Source of the DNA: Cercis canadensis
Taxonomy: Eukaryota; Streptophyta; Magnoliopsida; Fabales; Fabaceae
Direction: 5' to 3'
Assembly (NCBI GenBank): GCA_003255065.1
Contig: QAOA01002140.1
Coordinates: forward strand, 82,834 to 146,833
DNA: 64,000 nt
The first letter of the stretch is position 1; each line of letters starts with the position of its first letter. The notes beneath the pieces were generated by a model. That model saw only the letters and a program-made list of their open reading frames with translations. It did no database searches and was not told the DNA's origin. A program made the position numbers and the translations under genes. Below, piece by piece: positions 1 through 13,948 of the stretch.

Positions 1-849
1 ACACCACCTTAACGTGATATAATGTCACATAAGATTTCTTTTTATATAATTTTGATCCAAATTATTTCATACTAGCACAATTAACATAATCTAAATTTTA
101 CTGAAACCAAATTGATAAGACAACTATCAACAATATCATTTTTTTGCCATAGTTCATTCATGGAGAAATTGCATAGCAAGTTTGGCACTGAAACATGTTC
201 AAACCAAATTGATAAGACAATCATCAACAACATTTGAGAGAAACTTATATAATGATAGTAGATCATAAATGTCTAGACGATGGCCCTACCACCGTTCCCT
301 ACCATTTGAGTTGTGGAGGTTGACGTTTTGCTCTCTAAGACCACGCATTCCTTGGCCATCAGAATTTGCAATGGGGAGTCTGACTGTAAATGGCCAACCA
401 TTGGCAGCAGGAGTAACTTGGGAAATTGGAAGAGTTTAAGTAACCATAACTCTCTTATTTTAAGGGAACTCAAAAATATTCCAGCAACCAAAAGAAAACG
501 AAAAGACTGTTGGATAAGTAAAAATTTATCAGATAGCGAAACATAAGAGGTTTAAATAGAATTATGTGACCAAATTGTCTATGGCGTTGTCTTCAAAGTT
601 TGTAAGTTTTGTGTTCAAATTCAAAGTTATAGCTAAAATATACCAAAAAAAAAAAAATAGAATTATGTAAAAAAATGATCACAGAATTATAGAATGTTAG
701 TAGTAACTGAAATGATTCACTCTTTTTATTGAAATTTTTTAATAGATTTTGGAGATGATAACTTCAATTTTTTTTTCTATAAATAATCATAAAATTTCAG
801 AAAAAAATTTGAAAGTAAAATCCAAGATGGAAAAGATAAATCAAAAGTN

Positions 850-881
<32 letters not shown>

Positions 882-2545
882 CGAATCAAAAGAACTCTCA
901 AGAGAGCATCCACTTGGGGCATTACGTGTGGGCACACTGGGCATCATGAGCTTTTATAATATGTAAATTGAAACTATTAAATCAATCTAAATATATCGTT
1001 GTGTGATACTTTTTTTTAATCTAATTATAATCCATTCAATAACAATAACTAAATACTAAGATGATTTAGATTATGTATTTTGTAAAATTCACATAGGCCT
1101 CACATATATGTTAAATGAAATAAATTGTGTAGATAATTTTAATTACCAATTTTACTTGTAAAATGAATATCACCTATGATATTGAATAATTTGCCCATAA
1201 ATTATTTTAAAAAAAATATAAATTTATAACAAATCCTTTAGAGGAAGAAATTGAAAGGTCATGCTGAAGAATCTATCTCATTTCATTGGGAAAAAAAATT
1301 AAAATATCATAACAAAGAGTACAAAAAGAATATATATATTTTTTTTTAACAAACTTTGGAAAGAGAAAAAAAAAGTATTCTTTCGTGAATAGAATTAGAA
1401 GGTAAGAGAGAGAGAAAGGAAAGAGAGCCGTCAAAATGACTGAGCCGATATTTAAACAGGCCAGTAAATACTTAGCCCAACCCTATGTGGGTTATGAGCA
1501 AAATAGGCTAGTTCACTGACTTAATTTCATTTTAATTTTAATTTTTTGATTATTATTATTTAAAATTGGGATAGAAACTAAAAAGACTTGAAGCCTTTTT
1601 CATAATAATTTTGGCTAAATGAACTTAATTGAACTAAAATAAAGATTTGATATGAAATTAAGAATCTATTAGAAAAGCTTTAAAGTACCTAAATAATGAT
1701 ATTGGAGATAAGATTTTACTATATTTCATAATTATAAGTTAAAAAAATGCATAAAACAGTTAAGCAATTCAAAATATTAATTTTTTATAACTAATATTTT
1801 CAATTCCGTAGAATATAAAATCTAATTTAAATTGTTTAAAATTCTTTTTTACCATTTTATTACTTTTAAATGTAGTTTCTTTCACAAAAGTAATATTTTT
1901 TTTGAAATTTTTGGGGTTATATTGGATTTTTATTTTCAAAGAATAATAGTTTCTTTAAAAAAAGACAGGGATTCTATGATACTACGTAAGTATGTCATAT
2001 TACACTGACGTGGCAAACATACATAATTTTCATATTTTATTATATATAAAATATAATTTATTTAATTTTTTAAACAAATTTAAAAATAGTTAATTTATAC
2101 ACATGTCATTCATTTATTGGTTATTCTTATGTAGTATGACATACTACATAAATACTAAANACTAAAAATACCTAAAAAAAAACCTCCAAAAAGCAAAAGA
2201 AAATAATTCCGGCTGGGCCACATTTGGGCCAAGCCGAATAGGCTTGATTCCAAAGGCACTACTATAATGACAGTTTAGCCCACTTTTTTTAACGAGTTAT
2301 TCGGGCCAGCCTGACAATCTAATATCATTTTAACAGCTCTAGTGATACGGGTTCTTTGTTTCCATCTATTGTCATTGGTTCCTTGGGCTCCATCCCCGTG
2401 AAGAGAGTGTGGCATCGTTGGGCTTTGTGGTGCTCATGGTGGTTGTGCTGTATGTTAGCCAAGGTAACTTACACCCAAGAGTATAGTGAATTGGGTGTTG
2501 TAAAACTTTTGTAGCTTTCCAAAATGTGTTTAATTTAGCTATTAA
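1..2545. other. AT-rich intergenic spacer
   Basis: No gene can be supported here. The stretch is AT-rich with homopolymer runs and assembly N characters at 849 and 2160. On the minus strand at about 276-440 there is a GC-richer island that reads like part of a coding exon in one frame, but I do not recognise the product and find no neighbouring exons. Around 1975-2150 there are imperfect inverted copies of a motif like TAGTATGTCATA, perhaps a decayed MITE. Confidence 0.5.
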
Positions 2546-3652
2546 GGTCCCGTTTGAGTAAATATTTTAATTAAGGACTTATATGAAAAAGACTTGTTGC
2601 ATAAGTTCTAATGCAATAAATAACTTAAAAATAAGCTAATTTGTGTTTGGATACTCAATTTAAGAAGTGCTTTTATATTAAATTTAAATATTTGGATGAG
2701 TACCTAGACAAGTACTTTTAACAATGTAAATTACTAAAAGAACCAATCATTTCTTTTATACACACTCATTCAACAAATTTTTGAAGAAAGACAATGTTAT
2801 AATGATGGTACCTCACCAGCCAAAGCTCATGCAATATTTGGGTGCCACATTTCTTTGATAGAAACTGAGAGATTTTGGGCCAGGTGTTTTAAATAGGAGA
2901 GGGAGAAGAAGCCCCATTTTGGGGCTTATAGTTCAGCCAAAACAACACCGTTCAAAGTAAAAAAAATTATCTGCTTTGCTATTTTGTGTGTTTCAGCCAT
3001 TTGGAATTCATTCCTAACTCTGAAACACCTTGGAAACGGGGGTGGCTGCAATTTTGCAGTTTTAGCTTCCATGCTTAAATGGTTCAAATTGTAAAACCTA
3101 GAATAAATAGTGAAACCCAACAAAAATTTGAAACCCAGAAAAATAATGCAGCGAATAGTTCTCTATTTTCAATCTTTCAAATGCAGTTGATGAGGACCAT
3201 GGGGTGAGATATGATTAGAAGATTGAACATCGGAAAAGTGAAAATAATGAACAACACAACGAAAAACAATGTTGACGATGGTAAAGATTATAGAGGAGAC
3301 CCAACATTGTGTGTAGATGGTAGAGGAGAAGCGAGGAAAAGAAAAAGGTGAAGAAGAAACGTTCTTCTCTAAAAAAAAGAGTTATGTGTGCTAGAATTTT
3401 CTAATTTCATCAAGGGCAATTTTGTGAAAAATTAATATAAACCCATGACCGATCAAGCTCAAATGAGCTTCCGCATTAGCTTATTTTCATAAGCTTCAAA
3501 ATTTGGCTTATGAAAATAAGCCTAAAACAACTTATTTGAGGAAAATAAGCACTTATTAAAAATAAATACAAACACTTCTTTTACTCTATATAAGTGCTTA
3601 TTGAAATAGAGAAGCCCAAATAAATCATAATTCAGCTTAACCAAACGGGGCC
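2546..3652. mobile_element. PIF/Harbinger-like non-autonomous element
   Basis: The left end reads GGTCCCGTTTGAGTAA and the right end, reverse complemented, reads GGCCCCGTTTGGTTAA. The element is flanked on both sides by TAA (2543-2545 and 3653-3655), matching the 3 bp target duplication of PIF/Harbinger (Tourist-like) elements. The subterminal regions contain many short copies of 'aagcacttatt' and 'aagctta' motifs in both orientations. No transposase reading frame is present, so it depends on an enzyme made elsewhere. At about 1.1 kb it is long for a MITE. Confidence 0.7.
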
Positions 3653-3655
3653 TAA

Positions 3656-5690
3656 ATATAAAAACAAAGATTGAACCAAAGAGTATATCAATGTTGGAGC
3701 AAATAAATAGCTAGAATAAAGCTCGCAAATGAAAGAGTATCATAGTATGACAACAAGCAAGAACAAAGCAATATCAAGTAAACTAAAGTAGACATAAAGA
3801 GAATCAAACACTAGTATTTATAAAGGTTCGGCAAAATCCACCTACATCCTCTCCATGAGGTCTCTCCATGAGATCTTTCCATTAATCCACAAGTTTTTCA
3901 CAAATTTAAAAGTTCAAGGATAGAAATGACCATAGTAAACTCAAGACTTAACCTTTGGTGTTTATCATCGTCTAATGCGTCAAGCTTTTCTTCTTGATTT
4001 TGGCCCTCTTGGGGTTTCTTTTGAGTATTTTCCACTTCAAGCATTTCTAAGAATTCTCATCCATGTCTTGATTTATCAAGGATTTGATGTTCTTAATTTT
4101 AGTTTCAATGATATTATCCATGTAGTATTAAACTAGCTAGGAGCAACTTTTTTTCTTTTTTAATCATAGATAATGTTTTATTTTCTAGTTAGTGATATGT
4201 GTGAATGTGAATTTGAATAAGGGATTTGAATTTTTTTTGGGAGATTCTTAAACTAGTTATGATGTGTATGCTTATTTAAAATGGAAGCAACTTAGCCACT
4301 TATCACATTCATTCTTTCATATTCTAACATTACAAAACTTTAATGTCATAACACTTATATGTATCTTTTTTTTGTGTATAAAAATTTAGGAATGTTGTCC
4401 TAGAATTAAAAGGAGAGCCAATGTGGGATGCATTACCAATTTATTCCCATAGCATCGAATCCAACCCATTAAGTGAGAGTCTGAATTTCTTATCACTAAA
4501 CCAAACTACATTTTTTTAGTTTATACTTAAAGTATACCGACATTTTTTAAATATGAGATGAATCCTTGTTTAGTATTCGAGCAGTAATCGATAAATTTTA
4601 TTTTTGGCTTAAAACACGTTAAGGGTCAACCTATTTTCATAGAGCCAACACTTTATTGGTGTTATATATTATACGTGATTTAATGATACAAATTTTAAAT
4701 AGTTTATGAAATATTAATATTAAAACATCCGTTGCTTTAATTTAAAAATACACAATAATATTCGAATTAAAACTATTGAAGACTATTACCCGAAAAAAAA
4801 AACTTAAAAAGAACAAAGTAAAACTTCAAAAAAAAAATTAGAGATATTGAACCTCAATAAATATTTAAAAATTGATGATGGACTGAAAGAGATGTCAGTT
4901 CCTTTCTATAGAGTTCCTTACAAATTTCTTTTCCTTTTGTCTGCCTTTGGTCAACAACGGTAGCAATCATCCTCCTCAGTTTCCTTAAGCTAAAAAAACT
5001 CTTATTAGATCCGAGGTTGACAGCATGACAAATTTACTTATTTAAGCCAAAAATTAATTAGAGAAAATGAAAGATAGAAAGACAGAGAATAAGTCCAATT
5101 TTATTTTGTTTTCTTTTTTCTTTTCAGTGCAAAAGTGGACCATGTGATTGATGGTATAGCCACCAGCATATTCGACGAGGGGTAGTATATATTTAATCAA
5201 ATTAAAAATGCTAATTTTCTTTAATAAATCATTAAACTGAGTCAATGGAGGATTAAATAAAAATTTGATCTAACAGTAAAAACAAAAAAGGAAATGGCAA
5301 AGCAGGTTCCTTCTTTTCTGTCTCACATGCCTCCTTTCCATTATTATTATGGACCCTCTCTTTCTCTGACCCTTACCTTTTTTTTCCCTGCGTTGCTTAT
5401 CTTTGAACATTGTTCAAAAGGGAAAACCTCAAAGCTCAAAGTAATTTGCAGACCCTCATTGGAGCCCTCTTCTCTGTTCCATTCTTCCTTTTTCCCCCAA
5501 TCCCAACAGCTTCTATCGTTCAAACCCTTTATCTCTCGGTGTTAATGTATAAAGTTTGAACTTTTATTTTTACCCTTCTCTCTCTTCTCTCTCTCACACA
5601 CACTCATCACCGACTCTTCAAAATTCTTTCCTTTTACTTCTCTAAAATCTTTACCTCTCTCTCACTTTTAATCCCCTTTTAGCTATTCCT
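3656..5690. other. Intergenic spacer upstream of the ankyrin gene
   Basis: AT-rich spacer with no supported gene. From about 5300 it becomes pyrimidine-rich (CT-rich), which fits the promoter-proximal region of the ankyrin gene. Short open frames here lack family resemblance. Confidence 0.5.
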
Positions 5691-6408
5691 TTACCATATA
5701 AACAAGTTTCTATCTTTGCTTGGATTGTGGGGTTTTGCTTCTTTGATTCGGTATTCTTCTTCCATTTCTTTGACAACTTGGCCCCTCTTCACTTTTGTTC
5801 CTCTTTATTTTTTTATTATAGAATTTTGCTTCACACATCCACATGCATGTTGTATTGTTTGTCTGATCGGGATTGGATCACAAGGATCTTTGCTGTTTCC
5901 CCTTTTTGTTTGCTACTTGTGGAGGGCGTAGAGAGGGGAAAGTGGTGGGGTTGAGTACCCGAGTCTCTTTCAGGTGTTATCTTGGACTCTTAAGGGGACC
6001 ATTGAAGAACCAAAACAGGAGGAGAAAGGAAGGTGAGTTTCTTTTGCCCCTTTGAATGCTTGATCTGGGACCACCCAAGGTACTTCCTTTTTGTTTGTAA
6101 TATAGGTGGAAAGTCTCTATTTGATGTTGTGTTGTGCTAATTGGTTCTTATTTGAATTGGGTCAATTTTTATTTGTGATTTATAGGGATTCCCTGTTTTA
6201 GAGGGCAATTGTCAAGGCAGTATGTTTTGTTTGTTGAATCCACGGCTCTGATTTGACTGTAATAACTGGTTGGATTATGCAAGTTTGTGTTACTCAATTC
6301 AAAACTTGGACAGTCTTCAGAATGTGCTATCAAGTTTTGGTTTTGGATTATAGCATGTGTATAGGTTTGTGATTATTATTGTGGGTTGGTCCCTTGAGCT
6401 ATTGAAGT
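5691..6408 (+). promoter_or_regulatory. Promoter-proximal region and 5' leader of the ankyrin gene, with probable leader intron
   Basis: A TATA-like ATATAAAC lies at about 5696-5703 within CT-rich DNA. A strong splice donor (AAG followed by GTGAGT) lies at 6033. Candidate acceptors before the start codon end at 6185, 6320 and 6353, so the leader probably carries an intron of 150-320 bp. The first exon contains overlapping upstream ATG frames (for example from 5716 and 5727), which could lower translation if they are in the mature mRNA. The transcription start itself is inferred. Confidence 0.45.
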
Positions 6409-9400
6409 ATGGCGGGCATGGATGTTTCAAGATATGCTCATAGTCCTGTTCACAAGGCCATACTATTGAAGGATTTTGCTGGTCTTACAAGGATACTTGC
6501 GGGTCTCCCACGGCTTTGTAATCCAGCTGAGATTCGCACTGAAGCAGCTTCAATAGCTGAGGAAGAGAAGGCTGAGGCCATATCTGCTGTGATTGATCGG
6601 CGTGATGTTCCAAATCGCGACACACCTCTTCACTTGGCTGTAAAGCTTGGTGATGAGGTAGCCACTGAGATGCTTATGGTTGCTGGGGCAGATTGGAGTT
6701 TGCAGAATGAGCTGGGATGGAGTGCTCTTCAGGAAGCTATTTGCAATAGGCAGGAGGGTATTGCCAGGATTATAATAAGGCAGTATCAGCCCCTGGCATG
6801 GGCAAAATGGTGTAGAAGGTTGCCTCGCTTGGTAGGGACCATGCGAAGGATGAGAGATTTCTACATGGAGATTACGTTCCATTTTGAGAGTTCTGTGATT
6901 CCTTTCATCTCCAGGATCGCACCTTCAGACACTTACAAAATTTGGAAAAGGGGTGCAAATCTAAGGGCTGACATGACTCTGGCTGGCTTTGACGGTTTCA
7001 GAATTCAGAGATCGGATCAGAGCATTGTATTCCTAGGTGATGGTTCTGAGGATGGGAAGGTCCCTCCTGGGTCACTCTGCATGATCTCACACAAGGAGAA
7101 GGAGGTAATGAATGCTTTAGACGATGCTGGTTTTCCAGCAAGTGATGAAGAGGTTCAGCAAGAAGTGGCTGCAATGTCTCAGACTAACATATTTAGGCCT
7201 GGGATTGATGTTACTCGGGCAGTTCTTTTGCCTCAATTGACTTGGAGGCGACAGGAGAAAACAGAAATGGTAGGGTCTTGGAAAGCTAAGGTCTATGATA
7301 TGCACAATGTAGTTGTAAGCATAAAATCAAGAAGGGTTCCTGGAGCTATGACAGATGATGAGTTCTTCTCATCTTGCAATGAAAATGAAACTGAGAGTGA
7401 AGAACTTGATGAAATTTTGACAGAGGAGGAAAGAAGGCAACTGGAAGATGCGCTGAAGTTGGATTCATCAGAATTAAACAATCAGAACTATGAGGGGACC
7501 ATTGGGCATCGCCACAGTTGTTATGAACATAGGGATATTCCTATTGAAGACACGGATGGGTGTAGAAATGGAGAAAATAAGCAGGAAAAGAAAGGATGGT
7601 TTGGTGGTTGGAGAAAAAAGGATTCTAAACAGGAAGCAGAAAAAAAGATTGCTCCGCCAAGAAGTTCTCTCTGCATAGAGGAGAAGGTCAGTGATCTACT
7701 GGGGGATTCTCCTTCAAGGAATCAGATCAAGCCAGGAAGACATTCTGTTGAGATTGTTGTGAGGGCCGATGAGCACAGAAGGAAGAAAGACGCCAAAGTA
7801 CCTTCTGTAAACTCTGATAGCAGAAGTCGCCACAAGGACACAAACCGTGAAAATGAATATAAGAAAGGATTGAGGCCTATTCTTTGGCTCTCCCCAAATT
7901 TTCCACTAAAACTTGAAGAACTTCTACCATTGCTTGACATTGTTGCAAACAAAGTTAAAGCAATTCGCCGTTTAAGAGAACTCCTCACAACAAAACTTCC
8001 AACAGGAACCTTTCCAGTCAAGGTCTGTACACATCATCTTCTTCGACTGTTAGTAGAAATTTTAATATTCCAGGCTAGTGCTAAGGAAAAGTCCTTGTTA
8101 TGTAGTTTCCTTGGTTGTTTCCATTTCGTTTTCCTTGATGCATCACTTGCTAGGATTAATTAAATTCGTGCTATCTTTATGCTGCACATATTAACAGTGT
8201 GCACATCATGTGTTGGCCTATGATAGATATTATGCTTTATTTTTTTTCTACTAATAGTAGAATTGGAAAGAGAAAAAGGAATTATGGCAATATAAGAAAC
8301 AAGTAAAAGAAATATAAATAGAAAACAGAAAGTCCTGAATTTGTGCTATAATTGACTGCATCCTGGACAGGTTTGTTCCTGAAAGTTGCTTCGGTCAACT
8401 TATCTGTTGGCAGTAATGCTTGTCAGATCTGAAGAGTATTTACTAAAAGTTTTTCCCTACCAATAGTGTAACCATGAAGAATGAGATTGGAATTCTTTGT
8501 GAATTGATGACTTTTTCCTGTTTTTGTTCTTCCCAGTGTCTGCTCTATCATTTTTTGATAAATAGTTTTTATGTCTGCTTTTTAGATATCAATTGTGCTA
8601 GTAGTGTTTCTAAGGCAATTAATTAGTCCTTTACAGTTGAATTCTCTAACCTGCAAACTTAAATTATTGAAGAACATATGTTTCTTGTTTTGTTTGAGGT
8701 TTTGTATATGTGAGGATTTAATTGCAAACAGTGTAACAAACTAATGTATTGTCCTCTTTATGGTGCTCAGCTAATGGGTATTTTCATTGGATTTTTTTTT
8801 TGTCCATTTCTTTTTTCTTTTTGGATGGTACTGTCAGAAGTTTTACTGCAACTTGAACCTAGGACCTCTGCCCAAACCTCCAATGACCCAGCCGCCTAAG
8901 CTAAGCTTAAGTAGCACTTTTGTGGGATTTCTTTGTCTGATATGCAGAGAGGTTTGAGGGTGTAACCTTTTTGACATGTCTTTACCTTTTCTGCGATAGT
9001 TTTCTGTCTTGCTATTTCTGTTTTGGTTTGGAGGATGCCATGTTTATGCAAATACCTTCCTCTTATTTCTTTCTAAGAAAACTTATTTCATGAAAAAGCA
9101 AACTATGCTGCTTTGTCATCCAAACATCAGTTGACACTTGTCTTATTTCCTGTGTGCTTATTTTATGGGGTTAGGAGTGTATTTAGGGGAATAATAGACT
9201 GTCTCTATTAAAGACGAAAGTTTATTAAAGTGAAAGAAAGTAAATTCCATTTTGAGAAGCTACTCTAGAAAAGTTAATAAGTTTTAAAAGGGTGAAGGAA
9301 CTAAAAGCCTACTCCACTGGTTGTGAAGAGTCTAATATTATCATTTCCTGCATTAATGAGAAGATAGAACATTTGGCATCCTAGGAGTTATTTGAGCACA

Positions 9401-12345
9401 TACCTTTAATTTATCTAGTTCCCATCTTCCTGAGACAAATTTAATCTCAATAATAACCTTGGGTGTCACTAAGACATGGGACTGGGTTATCTTTAAGTTT
9501 ATAATTCTATAGGTTGTTGTTATGACTTACAACCTTGATATAGTACTGGTACAACATTATTGCCTTGGTATTATTGGACACTCTGGGAAGTGGTAACAAC
9601 TAGTACCGTTTCCGTGAGATGCACGAAGAAATAAAGATTTCATTGCATTTTATAAAAGAGCCTTCAAAAAAGTAGTTGCAATCATATTATCCTTTGGATC
9701 AATGTATTTAGCATAAAGTTATAGCTCATTAGAATTTTAATTTGCAAACTAATACTTTATCAATGTCTTTTCAAATCTTAGGAACTAAAAATTCTTTAAT
9801 ATTCAAATCATAGCCTGAAGTACACCAACTTGAAGACACAAAATACCCGTCATTTTTGGTGGGAATAGGCACCCAGAAAAGACCAGACTTCAAAAATTAG
9901 GAAGACTGGAGAAACTATTGGGCACAGTCCATAAATCAACAGTTCATTGTAGACAATTGGAAGTGAGAGTGAAAAGGAAATTTACCTGCAGTGGACAGGG
10001 AAGAACCCAAGAAGAAATTATTGAGTATTGAATGGAAAGCAAGAAATGAACGTAGGAAGAAGAATTGAAGTTGAAGGCATTTGAACCCTTCATCATAATT
10101 CAGATTTTATTATTCTCACTGTCTTTCCTCATTGGTTACTGTTACTACCAATAGTTTGACATTGTGAGCCACCTGATGGCAACAAGAATAGCTAAATTGT
10201 GACTAACTGATTTTTGAGGCAACAACAACTTAGGAAATGTAAACTGAAACTATGTTGACTGATAGCATTAGCATCCACCAGTGGAATAGGGGATACCATT
10301 GTCATGTGGATGCTGTCTTCGGGATCCATTTTATGAAGAAAGATCATATCTGTCCTCGGATTTGAACCCTTTTTTCCAAAGGATAAGTCTGTGATGGGAC
10401 AATTATTGAGATCCAGGTGTTTAAATTAATTTATTGAAGAAAACAGAATACTACTTTTTCCTCAGTAAGGGTCAGCAAATGATAAAAGTACTTAAAACAG
10501 TCGGATCCTATGTGATGTGCAATTCTCAAACAGTTAAAACTTTATGGATTGTTATATTTTCTCTCGTACTTTCTTTCCTGTAATATGAGAAGGATCAACT
10601 CTTCTCAGGCATGGTAGCTTTAGAACTTACAGCAGAACTGTTTTTTCCTTTCATTGGACATGTCAATGTAAGATTTCATAATTGGGCCTTTAATGTTCTG
10701 ACATTTCATAGATGTAGTTGTAAGTTTGTTGATTTTCTTTCTAGTTGAACTATTAAATTATTGAGGTTGGTGTGGGCCTAAGTCTCTGGCTTAATGTTTT
10801 AAGTATGTTTGCTTCTCTGCGGTTTAAGGAATTCCTACTTCAGTACTGTAGTTGATTCAAGACAAAGGTTTGTTATGCAGGTTCAACTCTATGGTAGTTC
10901 AACCTGAAATCAACAGTCCTGTGGGCATACAATTTGAACATTGCTTTTTTAATTTTTTTTTATTAACGGTATTATTATTTACTTAATATCACAATTGAAG
11001 TTTTGCTTCTGAAATCTTATGCATTATCAACCAGAAAAAAATTCAGTACCAAAGGCTTGTTATCCTTTCTTTATGTATCACGTTATGGCATCCAGATCTG
11101 TTTCTTCTTTTTCCTGAAAGATGCACTTATTGATATGACTGAGTACCAAGTTATAGTATTTGTTAAGAATAGGCAAAGAGTCCACCTGCTTGCAAAACTT
11201 GGTTTGTGCCATGATAGTCGTACATGGTTCTGTTCATTGCATCTTTGCATCATTTGAGTAAAAAAATTAATTGTTATAGGAATAGGTGCATTTGTAGCTA
11301 AAACATAGAAGTCGAGGTTGTAAACTTCTTTAATTGTAAATTCTATTAATAAGGAACTACAATTTTTGCTTCTCATGTAAATAATTTAGAACTACAAGTA
11401 TTAATAGTGAATTCAAGCCTCAAGGTTTGTGACTTTGTGGTATGTTCAACTCCTCCATTAGTATTGACTCGTAGATGTTTGTATGTCTTAACATGCTTCT
11501 TTGTGGATATCATATCAATCTTGTGAGCCTGCCCAGTTGTAGAATTTTGCATAAATTCATGTGATCAGTCTTGGAATCTAACATGGTTGAGTCATTAGTT
11601 TGGTCCAGAAGACGAATCAGCCTTATAGAAGGTCAATGTTTGATTATTGCAGCTTGTTTCTGGGCTGACCTCTAGCAATTGGCATCTATGACTATTAATT
11701 TTTTTGGGTTATCTTTTGAAACTCTCCAGAATTATGTAGTTAAATTTATTTATTTTCAATTAAATGTCATGTATGTTAAAATGATTTATTCTTTGGACTG
11801 TGAAGCCCTTGTATGTCTATGCTCTTTCCTTTTCTATTTTTATAATTTTAAATTAAGAACCTTTGTTGTTGGGGTTAGAAAGATCATCATGTTATGGTTT
11901 GTTTTTGGTTGCTATTGCTATTATCTTTGGGTAACTTTTTCCCTTAAATGTTATTTTTCTGTAAATATATAAGATTGTAAACCCCTTTCATCATCTTTGC
12001 ATTCAGGTTGCCATCCCTGTGGTTCCAACTATTAAAGTATTGGTTACTTTTACAAAGTTTGAAGAACTACAGCCATTAGATGAATTTTCAACACCCCCTA
12101 CAAGTCCTTCTGCTGCAGGCCGAGAGAGCCCTGCAGTGACACATTTCTCAGCTTCTTCTTGGTTTCAGTGGATAAAGGCTCCTTACCAACGCCCCAGTTC
12201 ATCTGCTACTGGTTCTAGCAGTAGGATAGAAAATATTCAAGACCCATTTGCAATTCCTTCCGACTACACATGGGTTACCGCTGAAGCGAAGAAAAAGAAG
12301 ATGCAGGAGAAGAACAAATCAAAGAGGGGGAAAAGTCATAACTAA
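6409..12345 (+). CDS. Ankyrin repeat protein with GPCR-chaperone (ANKRD13-like) domain
   Basis: Two coding exons, 6409-8022 and 12007-12345, join in phase 0 to give 650 residues. The donor is AAG/GTCTGT and the acceptor TTCAG/GTT. An in-frame TGA at 6403-6405 fixes the start; Met4 is an alternative. Residues 14-125 hold degenerate ankyrin repeats (NRDTPLHLAVKLGD and LGWSALQEAI). From about residue 155 comes the GPCR-chaperone domain of ANKRD13 proteins, with APSDTYKIWKRGANLRADMT and a charged, lysine-rich linker. Exon 2 completes the domain (VVPTIKVLVTFTKFEEL) and ends in a proline/serine-rich, basic tail. Animal relatives are membrane-associated ubiquitin-binding adaptors; the plant role is not established and I infer an endomembrane adaptor. 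Length and domain order match plant relatives as I know them, and no lesion is visible. Reading through the donor adds 46 non-homologous residues, so the continuous frame to 8163 is not the real end. Confidence 0.92.
8023..12006 (+). other. Long intron of the ankyrin gene
   Basis: The 3984 bp intron is T-rich with GT and AG ends. It holds no convincing gene. A short stretch at about 8840-8905 (CTTGAACCTAGGACCTCTG) resembles text common in plant repeats and may be a small insertion. Open frames at 11003-11376 and 11679-11972 look like chance frames in T-rich DNA. Confidence 0.7.
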
Positions 12346-13948
12346 TGGTGCTGGATCATGAGTAAGCTCCAAACCTGAAAGGCACTTTAGTTCTGTAGAG
12401 AACTCTGTAGTTTCCCAATAGGAATAGTATTTCACCATGCTCATGGGTACTACAAGGATGAAGCAAAACTGGAATCTATCATTTCACATAGAAGTGAGTG
12501 GTTCTTCAAGGGGTAATGTGGTTTAACAGTTTACAGGTGTTATTTATTTTTCTTTCTGGGGAGATAGGGGTGGGTGTATGTGGTATAAGGAAAAGAAATA
12601 TTGTGATTCTTGCTGCTATAATTGGACATTATAGTTTACACCTTGAATTTGTTGACTCACTTCTGTTCAACATGTGGCTAGCCATTGTCGGGGTGGGCAC
12701 GTTTGATCAGTCATTGTAGTTTATATTGTATTCACCACTGTTTGTCATCAATTTCTTTTCTACTTTGATTTGATTCATGTTGTAAATAATCTGAACAATT
12801 TGTTTACTGTATTAATCTCCTTATCACAGCATGAATGTTTTACTCTCTCTCTCTCTCTCTCTCTCTTGTTTTCGTTTGCTAAGTTGTTTTTTGGGAAAAA
12901 GACTCAGCAGTGCTAAATCTTCGCACAAATTTGCACATGTGCCTGAGGCAGTTGCAAAAGTTTTAGAAAAGCCCCCAAGGTTTTATGGTTATTGTGTTCA
13001 TGTATATGGTTATGATGTGTAGAATATGTCATCATTTTGTTTAATAATGTGATTATTACGTTCAAATATAAACATTATAACCACATAGTTCAAGGGACAA
13101 TATTGCAATTACTAATATTGTAATTGAGTAATTGCGTCAAGCATATAAAAGAAAAAATAATTGTCAAATTTTAGCACTGCAAAGTCTTTCCCCTTGTTTC
13201 AGCCATGTCAATAGCAATGTTGATTGATTATATTAACAAGTACTGATTTTGGGTCAGAAACAAATATTTGTCCTTGAAGATACAACTCACCTTGAACGCA
13301 GCCTATTGTGCTGTATGAATAAAGCTAATGGCTTGTGAAAATGAATATAGAATGGAAATTGTAGTGAAGAACCCACTTTATTTGGTGTAGGGAGAGATTA
13401 CATAGGGCAGTTGCATGTTTTTCCCCATTATGTGTGATTTTTCTCAGTTAGTCCTTGTTGGGATAGTTTAATGCATAGATGTAAAACTTGCACATGACGT
13501 TTTTTCAGTTATAAGGCATCGGGTTACTGGTTCAACTGAACGAACTGCATATTTAAGTGAAATTTTTTAAAAAAAGGTTAAAAAATGTAAGAATATTATG
13601 GAATTAATATATTACATGAAACATGATTCTATACAAAGTGTATTCTAATATGACAAAATATAATTTGAAAGTTAAGGTCACAATCAAGGGGTTGCTAAGC
13701 TACCTCTTCTTCGAAAGGAGATAGCGTTACACCATTCTCTCATTGAGAGGTTTTGGTGGCATCCACATCCTTAAATTAATATTATTGCAAAAATCTTGAA
13801 AAAGTGAATTACCCAATGTAAGTTAGAATAAATAATTGGTTTCGTGTTGCCTCAATTTTTCATTATATTTGCAATAACACTAGTTTTAAGATGCAGGTTC
13901 TATCCAAACCCCATCAACAAAGGATGATACAGTGCTACCTTTAAGTAA
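12346..13948. other. 3' untranslated region of the ankyrin gene and spacer
   Basis: The 3' UTR probably runs to about 12800. A (CT)n microsatellite lies at 12842-12866. The rest is spacer with no recognised gene. Confidence 0.5.

Noticed and set aside
749-949. Open frame with a lysine run
   Set aside because: It is created by a poly-A tract that contains an N.
5716-6055. Small upstream frames treated as genes
   Set aside because: They overlap each other in the 5' leader and are better seen as possible upstream frames.
6550-8021. Minus-strand frames of 60-110 codons inside the ankyrin exon
   Set aside because: They are shadows of a conserved + strand coding exon and match no family.
8023-8163. 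Continuation of the ankyrin frame beyond 8022
   Set aside because: The extra residues lack family resemblance and a good splice donor precedes them; the homologous C-terminus is at 12007.
11003-11972. Open frames in the ankyrin intron
   Set aside because: They lie in T-rich intron DNA without domain similarity or splice context.
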